Of a stretch of 64,000 nucleotides of DNA, positions 1 through 11,412 are shown one piece after another. Below the pieces are notes generated by a model that saw only the letters and a list, made by a program, of their open reading frames with translations, made no database searches and was not told the origin of the DNA. The DNA is taken from NCBI GenBank assembly GCA_963995505.1, contig OZ023197.1, positions 603,001 through 667,000 of the forward strand, written 5' to 3'. The position numbers and the translations under genes were made by a program. Within the stretch, counting starts at the first letter, position 1; the number at the start of each line of letters is the position of its first letter. Source of the stretch: Hypericum androsaemum. Taxonomy: Eukaryota > Streptophyta > Magnoliopsida > Malpighiales > Hypericaceae.

Positions 1-3000
1 CCTAATAGATCGTATGGAAAAATGAAATTAGATGCTCACGAAAACTTCCCCACTCAAACTTCAGACTAAACTATGCCCAAGCAACTGTTTTAGACTGATA
101 AAGTTTCTTATACTCACTGCCAATCTATGATCGAATAGACAGAACCATGGATATATAACCTGCAAGAGTCGATTCATTGGAACAGGTCGCTTTAGATCCC
201 ATATGATTTCTGATATGGCACCTAGCTGGCTCGGAGTAAGGGAATATGGAAGAGTCTGGAAAAAGCTCCTTGTAAGGTTAGACCAATCATCCATATGGAC
301 GGTATTCACTACAGGTTTCCTGCACTTATCGAGTAATCCTTCTTTCTCCAAGGAAGTGCCAACACCTTCAAGCATCTGGTACAAGCGTCCCAACTGCAAA
401 GAGACGTAGACTCAGATCCTACAATAGAATCCAAACCAGCCAGATCTCTAGAATGGTTGGTATTAAGTAGAAGCTTGTATACAGAAGTATGTTCACGTTT
501 TTCTAAAACCTAAAATTGGCAACAAAATACTTGACATTTGGAAATTGAAAGAATTCAAAGATTTTTTTTGAAGGTTGAATTCAAAGATATTAAGATAACT
601 GCCAAGAGCTGTAGAACCTTACGATCACATGAAAAATTCGGCCAAGCTTTCTTGAGAAAAACCAGAAAGGATAAAAGAATAAGTTTAACCTCAACCCTAG
701 AGAGACAGCAAGTTAGAGATGATTCTTTCTCGGAAAATGTCATTGATGTGCAAAATTAAGAAAACCACAGAACCTCTTTCCAGACATCCAGACAACGAAA
801 GACATCAAAGGACAACAACAGATGTCAAAATGTAACAATGAACACCATTTGCATAAGATTCATCAATAGGGATGGCACTCTCTAGTTTCTCAACAACACT
901 TGCAATGCAAAAGTTCCTTCTCCACAGTATTGTGTTTCCAACCCCAACTATCCACCACCCCACCTCTCCCACAAAAGCCCAACCCCTCCCATCAATACAA
1001 GAGAGAGGTAAAGAAAGGTAGCCATTGTAATACCTCTGAAGTTCAGAGATCAGTACAACCAATCCTTATCTCTCCATCGTCCTATACTTACAGTCAGACT
1101 TTTATATCACAATCAGTGCCAAATTGATAAGTGAAATATAACATTTTATCAGCCATTGCATCTCTAAAGATAGTAAAGAATACTCCTAATTATGCATACA
1201 AAAACGATCAACCTTATCAAGAACTTAACAATCATTGTTATGAGAGAAATACAAAGGGAATATAATGGAACCATCAAAAAGGGTAAGATCTCATTCTGGA
1301 ATATCACGACCTGCTAAGATTTCATTACCTGTATGTACATGAACTCGTCAAATATAAGTCTCTTGCGAGCCAGGTCAGCCTCTCCTATACTTTTTGGTCG
1401 ATGTATCCCATTGAAAGCCTAAAATTACAAGAAGAACGAAGGTTTTAGATAATATACACTGGATAAGACAGGAGATCTGACAATGCAGCGGTCTATTAGA
1501 AACTGAAAGATATCAAAGGATTAAAGTACCATGTTCCCGGTTGTACTATTCTCTATCTACCTCATTACACCTTCAAGAAAACCCTCTCGCAATAGCAGAA
1601 AAGTTAAAGGAGCATTCATGACAGAATAATTTCATAGCACGCCACAAGTTTATCTTGATGCCTAAAGCAAATAAGATGAATTTATATATAAGGAAAAGGA
1701 GAGCTTGCAGCTTGTTTTCATGGATGTAGCAAAACAATCATTTGAGTGAAGTCACACTGAAAATGAGGTATCATAAAAACCAAATGAGTAAATTGAATAA
1801 TGTTTTAACAAAATTAATCTAGCACGATTCCATGGATGTAACAAGACATGGCCATTTAAGTGAAGCCATAATGTAGCAAATGATGCATCAGGACAATCCA
1901 GTGACTAAATAGCATAATGCTTTATCAAAATTAACCCAGTACAATCGCTTACATCATGGAGAAGTGGAAGATTTAATTCACGGATGACCGACTCTGGTAC
2001 GGGATCAACATCAGGAGGCAAGGTTTGCACAGCTCTGGCGAATGTGCGAAAGGTTTTCAGTTACTAGTGGAAAAAAACAATATTAAAGAGAAAACAGATG
2101 TAGCAACCATACATAACCAAAAGCAGAACAACATAGGGATCGCTTAAAACAGCATAGACTGAGACAAAGGAACAGGTCAGCTTTTCCAGCAAGAAATCTT
2201 GACAACAAAAGATTGCATTAATCATATGTTTTAAACAAAAACCTTTGAGAGTCAATCATTTGACAGACAGGTCAAGTGGATTTGGTTTTCCAAATTTCTG
2301 AGACAATGTAGCATGAATTTACATAACGGATATAACTGGTCAGACAGGCAAACTCGTTATGGATAGAGAAACTAAACTTGAACAAAAATAGATGTTTTAT
2401 ACGTCTACCAATCCAAATGATTCTGCAATGCCCGAAGAGTTTGGGCCAACAGTAAGAGGCAAGGGGACAGTCAAGCTTTTTATGTTAACAACTCTAAGAA
2501 ATGCTGGTACTATAACAATATGTGTGCACCCAAAAAAAAAAGTCACAAACCTAGATATAATACTCCGGAGAAAATCAGGATTCAGTCCTCCTTTAGAGGG
2601 ATAGATTGGATATGGTCTCTCTTCAGCATAAAAGGACAAATCCTTATTCTCTTCCAGCACATCAATGTTAAATACGGTCATCTCAAAGTGATTTTCAGAG
2701 ACAGTCTTGACCTATGGAATGACAGAAATACTAACAGTTAAAAAAGCATACTAAAAATAAGATAGAACAACTAAAGCAAAGATCACTGCGAAGAACGTAT
2801 GATCAAGCAAATCTTAAGGACTAGCACTCATCAGGTAGCAAAGTAGACCGCATAAAGAGGGCCAGAAGATGTTGTATATTAATGAAATGAGAAAGATCTC
2901 CCACATCAATTAATTGAAAGAAAATTCAACGTTATATAATTTAAATGCCCCTGGTATTTTCTTTTTCAGCTATCTTTGAATCCCATCAGCCACCACACAA

Positions 3001-6000
3001 GGTTTGATCCTTCAGCTCACATGGCATCATGCGACAACCCATATCCATATGCAACCAGGAAAAGGTTAGCACAAGTTCTCTATCTGCTGCATGCTAATAT
3101 GCTCACCTAGTGGATGAAAATTTTGATACAACTTAATGCCACTCTATCTGAACATCCATTGACATTGCATCCTTGATTACCAATAAAATCAAAGCGCTAT
3201 GAGGCTAATTTATGAAATCGGAGCAGGGAAATTACAAGACTGAAAAAAATCAAGATTCTTGGCAAAAAAAAAAAGCTCGTTCATGTTCGAGCTCCTATAA
3301 AGTAGTGTAAGAAGTCAGGTAAATCATTTGACATCAAGAACTAAAAAACAACACTAGTAGAGGAATGAAGAAAACCAACTGACCTTACCGGTAACGCAGA
3401 CAATGTCTCCCAATTTGTGTTTGTTCGCAATTATACTAAGAAATCCCTGATTTGTACAACGTTGTCCGCTGAAAAATTTCTTGAGATGCAAATAAATGGT
3501 TTTCTTCCCACTTCCTTTAGCATCATCGATTAAATGCTGAGGCTTGTCATCCCAAATGTCACAGCTCACTACCACCTCCACGAGGGAAAAATGGCTAGCT
3601 TTTACTCCCCTGCAGGAGGATAGTGAAGATGAGGATTTTCATTTGCACCAATATCCATATTGCTTTGAAAAAAACAAGCTGACATTAATCTGCATCTAGG
3701 AAGATAAGAGCAAACATATTCTCAGTTTCAAGAACCTGACAAGTAAAACATAAAAGATATTCTCAAACCAAATGAATCTGAATTCTAGTCAAACTATACA
3801 TTGAATCCAAAGAATCATGTTACAAAGGTAATTGTTACTCCACTGTGTCTCGTCCAGAAAAAAGAACTACAAGGCCTGCCGACTTTTTGAAACAATTACA
3901 TATGTACCTGGAAGATATTATCTTCCCAACGGAAGCCACATACTGACCGTCATCAACTCCAACATGAGCACTCCGCAAGTCAGCATACGTTCGAGGAAAA
4001 TGGTGCAACAGCTTCCGTAACTGTGATAAGGGACAAAGCATGCAGATAAGTCACTGTTTCTTTTATCACCTGTCACAAGTAAGAGCAACTTTTTCTTTTC
4101 ACACACTCAAGTAGACCCACCGTGTGGAAACCAGACTTCTCTAGTTGACAACACTGTCTCTTGGTTATTCCAGGTAAGCAACTGACGGATTCATCAAGAA
4201 CTGCACTATTTATCTTTGATTCAGGCCATGCTCCATTAGAAGAGCTGTCTTTGGCAACTTCATGGACTAGTTTTTCCTCGACATGAAAGGTCGGACCGTG
4301 GGAGTCAGTGGAAGCAGCATCCGAAGTATACTCCTTTAACTCTTGATACATGGAAGATTCTTCTGCTGATTTACGTTCTTCTATGCCAAGACTCCCATCC
4401 TCCAATACTTTCGATGTTGAAGACTCCACACTTGAAGGGGAGCATGTAGCAGGCCAACTTTCTACAAAGCCATCTGGATCTTCCCATTGCACGCCCACTC
4501 CCTTTGGAAGAAATTCATACGCTTCAGCTACTAAAAAGCTGCTTGTTTCAGGAGAATCTCCAGCATCATTGTATAAAGGCAAAGGAGGCGAACTCCCCAA
4601 AACAATGGAGGGGAACCTTTTGTACACCAAGGAGATGTCGGAACCATCCCTTGGATGCTTGAGACTCCTATCAAATTCATTGAAAGCTTCTTCATTCTTA
4701 ATGATATCATGAAAATCATCATATCCCATCAATGCCGATACCTAAAAAATGCATAAATGTTAGAATGAGAGTGAAACACAAATAGGCCAATCAACCAAGC
4801 ACAACGTGACTACCCAAAAGAAAACCAAGGACAATTTGGACTGTTGGGTATGGAGTCTGAGTACGAGTGTAGTATTCAGGTGGCTCGAGTGAAAAGCCGT
4901 GAGGATGGTTCGAGAGTTGATCGATTGGGTTCGGAGTCCGGGGACGCTCGGAGAATCAATCGAGTCAAGAGTCGAGTGAAGACGTTGAGGACATCCGACG
5001 GTCGTGTAGCTCGAGTGAAGAGCTGGAGGATGATCGGGGGTGACGATCGGGTCAAGAGGCAACGTCGAGGAGGCGAAACGAAATGGCGGGGCGAAACCTG
5101 GCGCCTGCCAGCCAAGTGTGGCCAGGCAGACCTGGCGCCCGCCAAGGGGCTGGCTCCCGATTGGCGCCCGCCAACCAGCCTGGAAAGTTGGCATTTTGGT
5201 GGACCAAAATGCCCCTTTGGTGGACCAAAATGCCCCTCTCGACCCCAAATTGTTGCCTAGGTTATGGGCACTATAAATACCCTCCTTGGCTCCCATTTGT
5301 TGTGTGAACCCCTGGAGAAAGGGTCTCCCTACTGTCCAAGTGAAGGGTTAGCCACTCCGAGTGAAGGAGGTGGTGCTCTCCGAGTGAAGGAGAGTTTGCC
5401 CGAAGAGTGGGCAGAGCCCAAGCCTAGGCTTTTGCCAAGAGTGAGAGCTCCCAAGAGTGTGGGTAGCCTCGAGTGAGAAGAGGAAGAGAGAGTGAGCCGA
5501 GTGAAGACATCCAATGTTGTGAGAGCGAGTAAAGCTCGAGCGTGATATAGTGGAATCTCTCCTGGCTTGGAAGCCCCCGGATGTAGATCGTTGTGGATCG
5601 AACCGGGTAACCAAATTTTTGTGTTCCTCCTTGTGCTTTCTTTGTGTTTTGTGCGTTGTGCTTCTCGTGGTTTGCTCGTATACATTTTCTGTTGCGTTAC
5701 TTGGGTCCACGGGAAAGTGAATAATTTTCCCAACATGGACCATGCCTAAAAAGGAAATCAACAGCAACCAGGAACCTGAAGCATAAACTGAAGAACATCT
5801 ACATCTATTCTGCTGGCGTGGTTTTGATCTGCAATTACTAGACAAATGCCACATTACAAGAAAATGTCTAGGAGAAAGGAACAACAATTTCAGATGATGA
5901 TCACAACAATGTGCTCTTATGAACTCATCCAAGAGACACACATCTGCTCTCCTTAGGTTCATCCCAGGGAAACGAACAGCACATTTTAAATCGTTAGAAA

Positions 6001-6569
6001 CTACAGTTCATCACTTCAACCATGAGCTAATCAACAGCAACCAGGAACCTAGGACCTAGCTTCCTCGTCTACTCGAGCACTTCAACAATTCATCAAACAG
6101 TCAGACCTCTCGTTTCTCTCTCGCCCGCCAGAACATTAAAAAGTAGCTCGCACGTTTCCGTTTCAAAATCTTTCACCAAAGATCAAATCTGGCCGACGCA
6201 CAGACCAAAGAAGCCAAACCTTTTCAAGTAACTTGGAGCGATCAGAGACGCCCGAGGAGGAGGAGGAGGAGGAGTCGTACACATTCGCTCCCTCGAGCAG
6301 CTTCCGCGGGAAGTCATGCCGGGAACGAGAGCACGGCCTCGAAAGCCGCAGAGCGTACGGATTAAACCGGCAACGAGAGAAGCTGGCCACAACAACAACA
6401 AGGAGCCGAGCAGCCAGTTAGTATCCCAAAAAATAATTTGAAATAATAAATAAACGAGAAACTCACGCATCGAGGAAGGCGGTTACCTCATTATTCTGCT
6501 TCGAGCATCCCGAAACCCTCTCTCCGGTCCAGGAAACACCGCCGCGCTCAACCGCTTCCGACAAAGCCA
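1..6569 (-). CDS. RECG: Organellar ATP-dependent DNA helicase RECG homologue (3' end beyond window)
   Basis: RecG-type branch-migrating helicase; the Arabidopsis homologue acts in chloroplast and mitochondrial DNA recombination surveillance. I built the model from conserved peptides and matched splice phases. Exons, 5' to 3' on the minus strand: 6467-6569 (tentative), 6220-6382, 4121-4741, 3908-4020, 3384-3609, 2551-2711, 1953-2034, 1329-1418, 160-393. Recognisable blocks in order are SDRSKLLEK/VSALMGYDDFHD, LPGITKRQC, LRKLLHHFPRTYADL (wedge region), RPYPIYPSKGGLNP, DLARKRLIFDEF, and SLTPSQLGAISEIIWDLKRPVPMNRLLQ split over the last exon. The next expected block, the Walker A motif, lies off the left edge. 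No in-frame ATG is visible in the first two exons. The acceptor at 6570 would join TG-GCT, so a spliced ATG or a further upstream exon is likely. An LTR sits in the intron before the 4121-4741 exon. Identity is strong; the extreme N-terminus is uncertain. Confidence 0.88.
4842..5735 (+). mobile_element. Solo LTR inside a RECG intron
   Basis: The block begins TGTTGGG and ends CCCAACA. It is flanked by the 5-bp target-site duplication TGGAC at 4837-4841 and 5736-5740. Length is 894 bp. A TATA-like ACTATAAATACC lies near 5270, followed by G-rich leader-like sequence rich in GAGTG repeats, so the LTR promoter would fire on the plus strand, antisense to RECG. No internal retrotransposon sequence is present, which fits LTR-LTR recombination. 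Open frames inside it are incidental. Confidence 0.9.
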
Positions 6570-7430
6570 CTAAATTAATTTTTTAAGGAGAAAAAAAGCT
6601 AAAAATAAAAGGCAGATGTGAAATTGAAATAGCGGGAAAATGTTTTCCGAAACAAAATTAAGCTGCAAAGGGAGAGAGGAGAGGAGAGGAGAGGACGTAC
6701 GTCAGATATCATATGAGACGGTGTCGTTTCGGCTCCTGCCGGAACATTACCTTTTATTTTTTGGAGAAGGAAGGACAAATGCAGGCAAGGCTGCTTCTCC
6801 CGGAAGAAGAAGAAGAAGAAGAAGAAGCGACTAGCGAGTGGGCGAAATTAAATTACCAGACGAAGAGAGCGGTTCAGTAGGAGACGGGACGAGATATTTT
6901 TATCCTTTCGGGATACGAGCTCGCTCAACTCACAGACTATAGATTAGGTTGGCTTAGTTTTGTTTTGAGTTTCGACGGGTATTTGAAATTTTGAAAACCT
7001 AACAATATTTATATATATTATTATTATATATGGTAATAACTTCAAATATATATATATGGTCATATTAAAGTATATTTGATAATACAAATATCTTTGAAAT
7101 AACAAATTTAGTAAGTGGAATTTTAAAATTTTATGTCGTGGTTATGCTTTTAATAAGATATGTAGCATTATGCATACAAAAATATGGTAACACTACTCCC
7201 TACATGTACCACTATTTGAAATATGGTACTACTATTATACCACAAAATGCTTCAATATAATTTTTAATATTATAAATTTGTCCCAAACACATGATCTATT
7301 TTATATTGTATGTTTGGTGCTGCTGAGTTTATTTCGGATCCAATTCAACCCGCCTACTCTATTGTACATGGAGACTTTATTAATCTAGCAAGCGACCTAC
7401 CTATTTTGTATTGTATGTTTGGTGCTCCCC
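6570..7430 (-). promoter_or_regulatory. Upstream region of RECG, then AT-rich spacer
   Basis: This is the region 5' of the first RECG exons. On the minus strand an A/T-rich ATAAAAATA block near 6895-6905 could be a TATA element. Between it and the gene lie a pyrimidine tract and a TTC microsatellite (read as GAAGAA near 6803-6826 on the plus strand), typical of plant 5' leaders. From about 6960 to 7430 the sequence is plain AT-rich spacer and I see no gene. Confidence 0.3.
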
Positions 7431-7451
7431 GAGTTTAATATGGACGAATTG

Positions 7452-7587
7452 TGGGCCTCTTTTTTCGGTCCATGGGCTTATTACCTACCCCCTTAAAAAA
7501 AGGCCAATCTCGAGCCCACGAAACTTCACCGGCCCCTTTCCTTCTAATATAAAAACGCAACCGCCTTCATCCTCACCACTAGGGTTT
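7452..7587 (+). promoter_or_regulatory. Site II plus telo-box promoter
   Basis: TGGGCC at 7452-7457, TGGGCT at 7473-7478 and inverted AGCCCA at 7513-7518 are site II elements. A TATA box (TATAAAAA) is at 7548-7555 and a telo-box (AGGGTTT) at 7581-7587. This pairing is known from plant promoters of snoRNA, ribosomal-protein and other translation genes. A pyrimidine-rich leader follows, but no convincing protein-coding gene does, so a noncoding transcript is a reasonable guess. Confidence 0.5.
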
Positions 7588-7677
7588 CTCTCGTTTCTCG
7601 TTTCTCGTTTCTTCTTCTTCTTCTACCTTCCGATTTTTCAGAAAACTGATGGGGGCTGAGGGATGAATCATAGGGGG

Positions 7678-7729
7678 GAGCCGTTAAGCTCCATGGCTCT
7701 TTACAAAACCCAGTAGGTTCTCTACTGGG
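7678..7729 (+). ncRNA. Two adjacent hairpins downstream of the site II/telo-box promoter
   Basis: GAGCC (7678-7682) pairs with GGCTC (7695-7699). CCCAGTAG (7709-7716) pairs perfectly with CTACTGGG (7722-7729) over a five-base loop. They lie about 100 bases after the telo-box in sequence with no conserved reading frame. They may be part of a structured noncoding RNA, but I cannot assign H/ACA boxes with confidence. Confidence 0.25.
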
Positions 7730-7934
7730 GAAACCCCTAAATCCCATTCCAGCCCCTTTACATCAACTAGAAATGGCTTCATAGTACGGGTTTCGTGCTT
7801 TTCCCTCTCACAAACCCGCCTCCAATCGCCATCACATCTTCTTCTTTTCTTCTCTTGAAACTCTTTTTCTTTTATTATTTTTTTGCGGTTTTGCTAGTGA
7901 TTTTTTTGGAGCCGGTGACGAGGAATATATGGTG

Positions 7935-8038
7935 TAAGCCATGAGCTTCGACGACTAATGTGCGTACCGTGTAGTGTATTCGCTACATGGGGTTGTCGTT
8001 GCTTTGAGGAATGTGCCAATATGCTAATCTGAGGCTTA
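7935..8038 (+). ncRNA. Candidate C/D-box snoRNA-like fold
   Basis: A 104-base segment is closed by a perfect 6-bp terminal stem: TAAGCC at 7935-7940 and GGCTTA at 8033-8038. CTGA (a D-box match) lies just inside the 3' arm at 8029-8032, and ATGAGC lies just inside the 5' arm, a weak match to the C box TGATGA. It sits downstream of a promoter of the type used by plant snoRNA genes. The weak C box and unknown guide target keep this tentative. Confidence 0.25.
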
Positions 8039-8400
8039 TTTTTCGGGTCGGATCCTATTTAGAGTTGAGTTTTTATTAGTATTTTCGGGCCGGATCGGAT
8101 CCTATTTTTCGGGTCGGATCCTATTTAGAGTTGTATTTTCTATTAGTAAGTCTTTGAAAATTGCAGATATTTTGATGGTACCAATTAGGACCATGAGCAT
8201 TTCCTTGTCTAAACAGGGCCCACTGTGGTTCATTTACAAGCAATAACTAAATTACATGATACAGCAGAAGTAACAAGCATCATCACATTTAGAAATGACC
8301 GCGCGACTTCGAATTTTAGAAATTACGATTTGTATTCGGCTTCTTATCCGAATTGAATTTTTGGCGAATCAAACTGAATTGAATCTGAATTTGATTCAAG
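8039..8400. other. Spacer with a short duplicated segment
   Basis: A segment reading TTTTTCGGGTCGGATCC plus TATTTAGAGTTG occurs twice, near 8039-8065 and 8105-8130. Otherwise I see no gene or element in this stretch. Confidence 0.4.
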
Positions 8401-8833
8401 ATCACCTCTAATCACAATGACCCCCTGAACTCTAATCCAATACCCACTCCTACCATGGCCTGGTGGGTGTTCACAGGCAAAAGATGCCCTGCTCCCAGCA
8501 CCAATCTGTGGCTCAAGCTCCCTCACTGCTGCACGTATCTCGCGAGCTCCTTGTCCACCCTCCCCACCTTCCTCTCCGCTGCCATGAACCCCACCCCATT
8601 TCAGGGTCTTAACCCAGGCCTCGGTCGAAGAACCCTTGGTACAGCAGCAACTTGCTCCTGTCCAATTGCGACACCTCTAAAGTTAACCTTTTCTGACCGC
8701 GGTAGCCTCGAGTTCATCTTCACGATGTAGTACCTTACAGCAGGAACATACTACCCTGCATAGCTCTCCCCTGTCGCATACAAGGGTCGGTCCCGATACG
8801 CGGAATCCAACCCAAGAAACCCTCTGAACACAG
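8401..8833 (-). pseudogene. Decayed serine carboxypeptidase-like fragment (3' part)
   Basis: This stretch aligns by eye with blocks of the intact carboxypeptidase gene at 12377-13732, in the same minus orientation and order. Examples are the GTCTTAACCCA block (8608 here, 12592 there) and the block GATGTAGTACC...GCATAGCTCTC...GGTCGG (8724-8795 here, 13142-13215 there). It has many substitutions, large internal deletions and no continuous frame. It stops at CACAG, where an LTR retrotransposon is inserted, and a little more of it may continue at 11678. Confidence 0.7.
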
Positions 8834-9098
8834 TGTAATGTACCCGAGGACTTGAGTAAGCATTAGCAAGAGTTTAGGGACTGCTTTGTAATAAGCCACA
8901 TAAGCCGCCTTATATAGGAATATAAATAGTAGTCAATGTAACTGTAGGGACGATTCGGATATTTTGACAACAATCCTAAAAGAAACAGATCGTTTCTTCC
9001 TCTACCTTCTCTTCTCTTTCTATCTCAATTCTTTCTTTTCCCCAATTTTCTACCAATTAGGGTTCTTGAATTCTAATCCCTTAATCAGGGACATTACA
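8834..9098 (+). repeat. Left LTR of the gag-only element
   Basis: It begins TGTAATGTACCCGAGG and ends GGGACATTACA. It carries the TATA-like run TATATAGGAATATAAATAG near 8912-8930 and a pyrimidine-rich R/U5-like tail. Confidence 0.93.
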
Positions 9099-9110
9099 TG
9101 GTATCAGAGC
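9099..9110 (+). promoter_or_regulatory. Primer-binding site (initiator Met-tRNA type)
   Basis: TGGTATCAGAGC directly abuts the left LTR and is the standard plant LTR-element site complementary to the 3' end of initiator Met-tRNA. Confidence 0.92.
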
Positions 9111-9248
9111 TTTCCGTTCCTCAGATTGCTTCGTACGTGGTGCGATTCATGGGCTTTGTGACAACCATTTTTGGAGAAGTTAACGAGGCTGGAGCGTGGG
9201 GTTTTCACACTGGCGAAAGACCAAACGTTCGTGGGTCAGAGGTGTGAT

Positions 9249-11378
9249 ATGGAGGTTCCCCGGAATCAGTTCTTGGATGGGTTGTTGGACGAGTGGGCGT
9301 TGAAAATTCACCCGAACAAGGTAAACACTTTCTTATCTCAAAGGAGGTTTCCTAGTCTTCCTTCTTTTTCGGGTGTTAATCCGGAAGATTGGATTGACGG
9401 TTGTGAGGAGTACTTCGATGTTTACCAAGCTGTGGAGATTTACCAATTTAGTTTAGTGGCAGATTTGTTGGTCGGTAGGGCGAAAGAATGGTTCTCGACA
9501 TGGTCCTTTGACGGCAACGAAAAAGATTACTGGGATGAATTTTCGGATGCTTTATGCGAGCGGTTTGAGGATGATGACGAGAATGTTGATGAATCAGTGG
9601 GTTGTGAATCAACTGAGGAAAGACAGGAGGTTAATGACCAAGATTCTGACTTTGATGGGGTCTTGTTGGTCCAGCCTGATTTTTCTAGTCTTGTTGAGGA
9701 TTTCTACGACTTTGAAGGAAAATTCAACAACGAATCTGATTCTGAAATTTTAAAGAAGTTAGACGTGGTGGTGCTTGAAGGTGAATCCAACATACAGGAT
9801 GATGAAGATCAAGCACAGAAAGAATTAGAAGGGCTTGATGGTTTTACTGTAGGGATTCTTGTGAGATTGTTGGTAATTGTGCTGAGAAAAGAAAGGACAT
9901 TGAAGTCGTTGGACTTTCGAGGTGAGGCAAATAAGAGTTGGGATCCAGGAGACTTTGATGTTGCCCACAAAATTGGTGAATTGCACTCATTGGTGGGAAG
10001 TAACTTCACCCTAGATTTTGATGTGAAATCTAAGCCGCCTGATGATTCTGGAGCAACTAAAGAGGTGGAACTGAGTTGTTTAAGTGAGGATGAGTTGGGG
10101 CCTTGCGTTGATTCAGACCGGGTTAACTATAAGCTTGATCAAGTTTCTTGTGACAGAAAAGATTTTGTAGTGTTAGAACTTCTGTTGGATTCCGTAATAG
10201 AATTGGCATTCGGAGTTGGTGACGAAGAGATTCAATTTCTTTGTGAGGCTAATAAAGAAGGTAGATTTAATGTAACTGGTTTGACAGATGGAGTGGATGT
10301 AATTGGTTTAACATGTATGAGTTACAGCTTTAGTTGTGATATTGAGATGGGAAAATATGTTCTTGACAGGAAGATGTGCAATTCTCCACAATTTGTTAAG
10401 GAAAAGCCAGTGTTGACTTTACTACTTCGAGACATGGTGGCTGATCCACAAAGTATTTTGTCATGTTTGCTGATAAATCTGAATTCGAAGTGGAGGGAAA
10501 CAACCATCTCTAGTTTACAATATCCTGAAGTTTTCTACGATCAATCTTGGGTATCCCGTGGGTTGAAGAACTTAGTGAACTCGCTGCTTGAAGATGAGTA
10601 TTTTTTGAGATCCTTGGCTATGCATAATGTTGAAATTGTTACAGCTTATGCAAGATTGTTGATGCAATGCCAGTTCCAGATTTTAAGGACTAAGAAGGAA
10701 GATATTGAAGAAGAAGTTTATTTGGTACAAGGACAGAAGGAAGCTATAGGTCTTCAGATTGCTGCAGATCCCATGTTTGCAATTTTTACAGATGTCGGTT
10801 CTTCATCTGCTGCAGTTTTGCCATTTGATGCAGACCTGCAATTTTATGCAAATCTGCTGGTCCTTTCAACTATGCAACAGCTTCTTAAACGCATGATCTC
10901 TGCAACTCTGCAGCAATCTCCTGTAAAGGTTACTGCAAGTTCAACACCGGCTGCAATCCTTATAATTGCAGGACTAGAAATGGGTGCAGCAGTAGCACTG
11001 CAAATTGCTGCATGTGCCTCCCGTGCTTCAATTTTACAGCAGCCATCATTCGCTGCAATTTTGCAGTTGTCAACTTCTGCAGATCAACCAACTTTAGGAG
11101 GGTGGCAGTTTTCTTCTTATTTTCAGACAGACCTTTATGCGTGGCGAGACGTTTGTGTTGTGAGAGGGGCTGGTGCAGAATTACAAGCTCTTGCAAGCTT
11201 TACTGCAGCCGAGAGACATTACTTTGAGTTGCTACAAGTCTACAGTTTTACACAGCATTGCAGAGATCAAACTATGACACGTGACTTGACTGCAAGGTGC
11301 ACTAGGAGTTCCACTACTGTTCAACGAGCAGCTATAGTACACGGACGAGTTCAGTGTTTCACTTTTGATGTTCCTTGA
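9249..11378 (+). CDS. Gag-like protein of the non-autonomous LTR element (709 aa)
   Basis: Structural gag-like protein. The first in-frame ATG after an upstream stop is at 9249; the frame is open to the TGA ending at 11378. The N-terminal 130 residues resemble a plant retrotransposon gag: FPSLPSFSGVNPEDWIDGCEEYF, then a hydrophobic helix and VGRAKEWFSTW (shown here in pieces of the same frame). The centre is strongly acidic. The C-terminal third is rich in Ala, Leu and Gln and is encoded by DNA unusually full of TGCA. I see no CCHC zinc knuckle and no pol domain, so pol functions would be supplied in trans. The frame ends in FTFDVP-stop, matching the FDFDVL-stop of the relative at 27362. The absence of stops over 709 codons fits recent mobility. 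Homology to gag is inferred from short motifs and position. Confidence 0.8.
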   Translation: MEVPRNQFLDGLLDEWALKIHPNKVNTFLSQRRFPSLPSFSGVNPEDWIDGCEEYFDVYQAVEIYQFSLVADLLVGRAKEWFSTWSFDGNEKDYWDEFSDALCERFEDDDENVDESVGCESTEERQEVNDQDSDFDGVLLVQPDFSSLVEDFYDFEGKFNNESDSEILKKLDVVVLEGESNIQDDEDQAQKELEGLDGFTVGILVRLLVIVLRKERTLKSLDFRGEANKSWDPGDFDVAHKIGELHSLVGSNFTLDFDVKSKPPDDSGATKEVELSCLSEDELGPCVDSDRVNYKLDQVSCDRKDFVVLELLLDSVIELAFGVGDEEIQFLCEANKEGRFNVTGLTDGVDVIGLTCMSYSFSCDIEMGKYVLDRKMCNSPQFVKEKPVLTLLLRDMVADPQSILSCLLINLNSKWRETTISSLQYPEVFYDQSWVSRGLKNLVNSLLEDEYFLRSLAMHNVEIVTAYARLLMQCQFQILRTKKEDIEEEVYLVQGQKEAIGLQIAADPMFAIFTDVGSSSAAVLPFDADLQFYANLLVLSTMQQLLKRMISATLQQSPVKVTASSTPAAILIIAGLEMGAAVALQIAACASRASILQQPSFAAILQLSTSADQPTLGGWQFSSYFQTDLYAWRDVCVVRGAGAELQALASFTAAERHYFELLQVYSFTQHCRDQTMTRDLTARCTRSSTTVQRAAIVHGRVQCFTFDVP

Positions 11379-11400
11379 ACCTCGAGGACAAGGTTCTTTT

Positions 11401-11412
11401 GAAGGAGGGAGT
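11401..11412 (+). promoter_or_regulatory. Polypurine tract
   Basis: GAAGGAGGGAGT immediately precedes the right LTR, as expected for plus-strand DNA priming. Confidence 0.88.

Noticed and set aside
4844..5260. Open frames of up to about 140-200 codons between 4.8 and 6.0 kb
   Set aside because: They lie in or across the solo LTR and its junctions, overlap on both strands and show no conserved domain.
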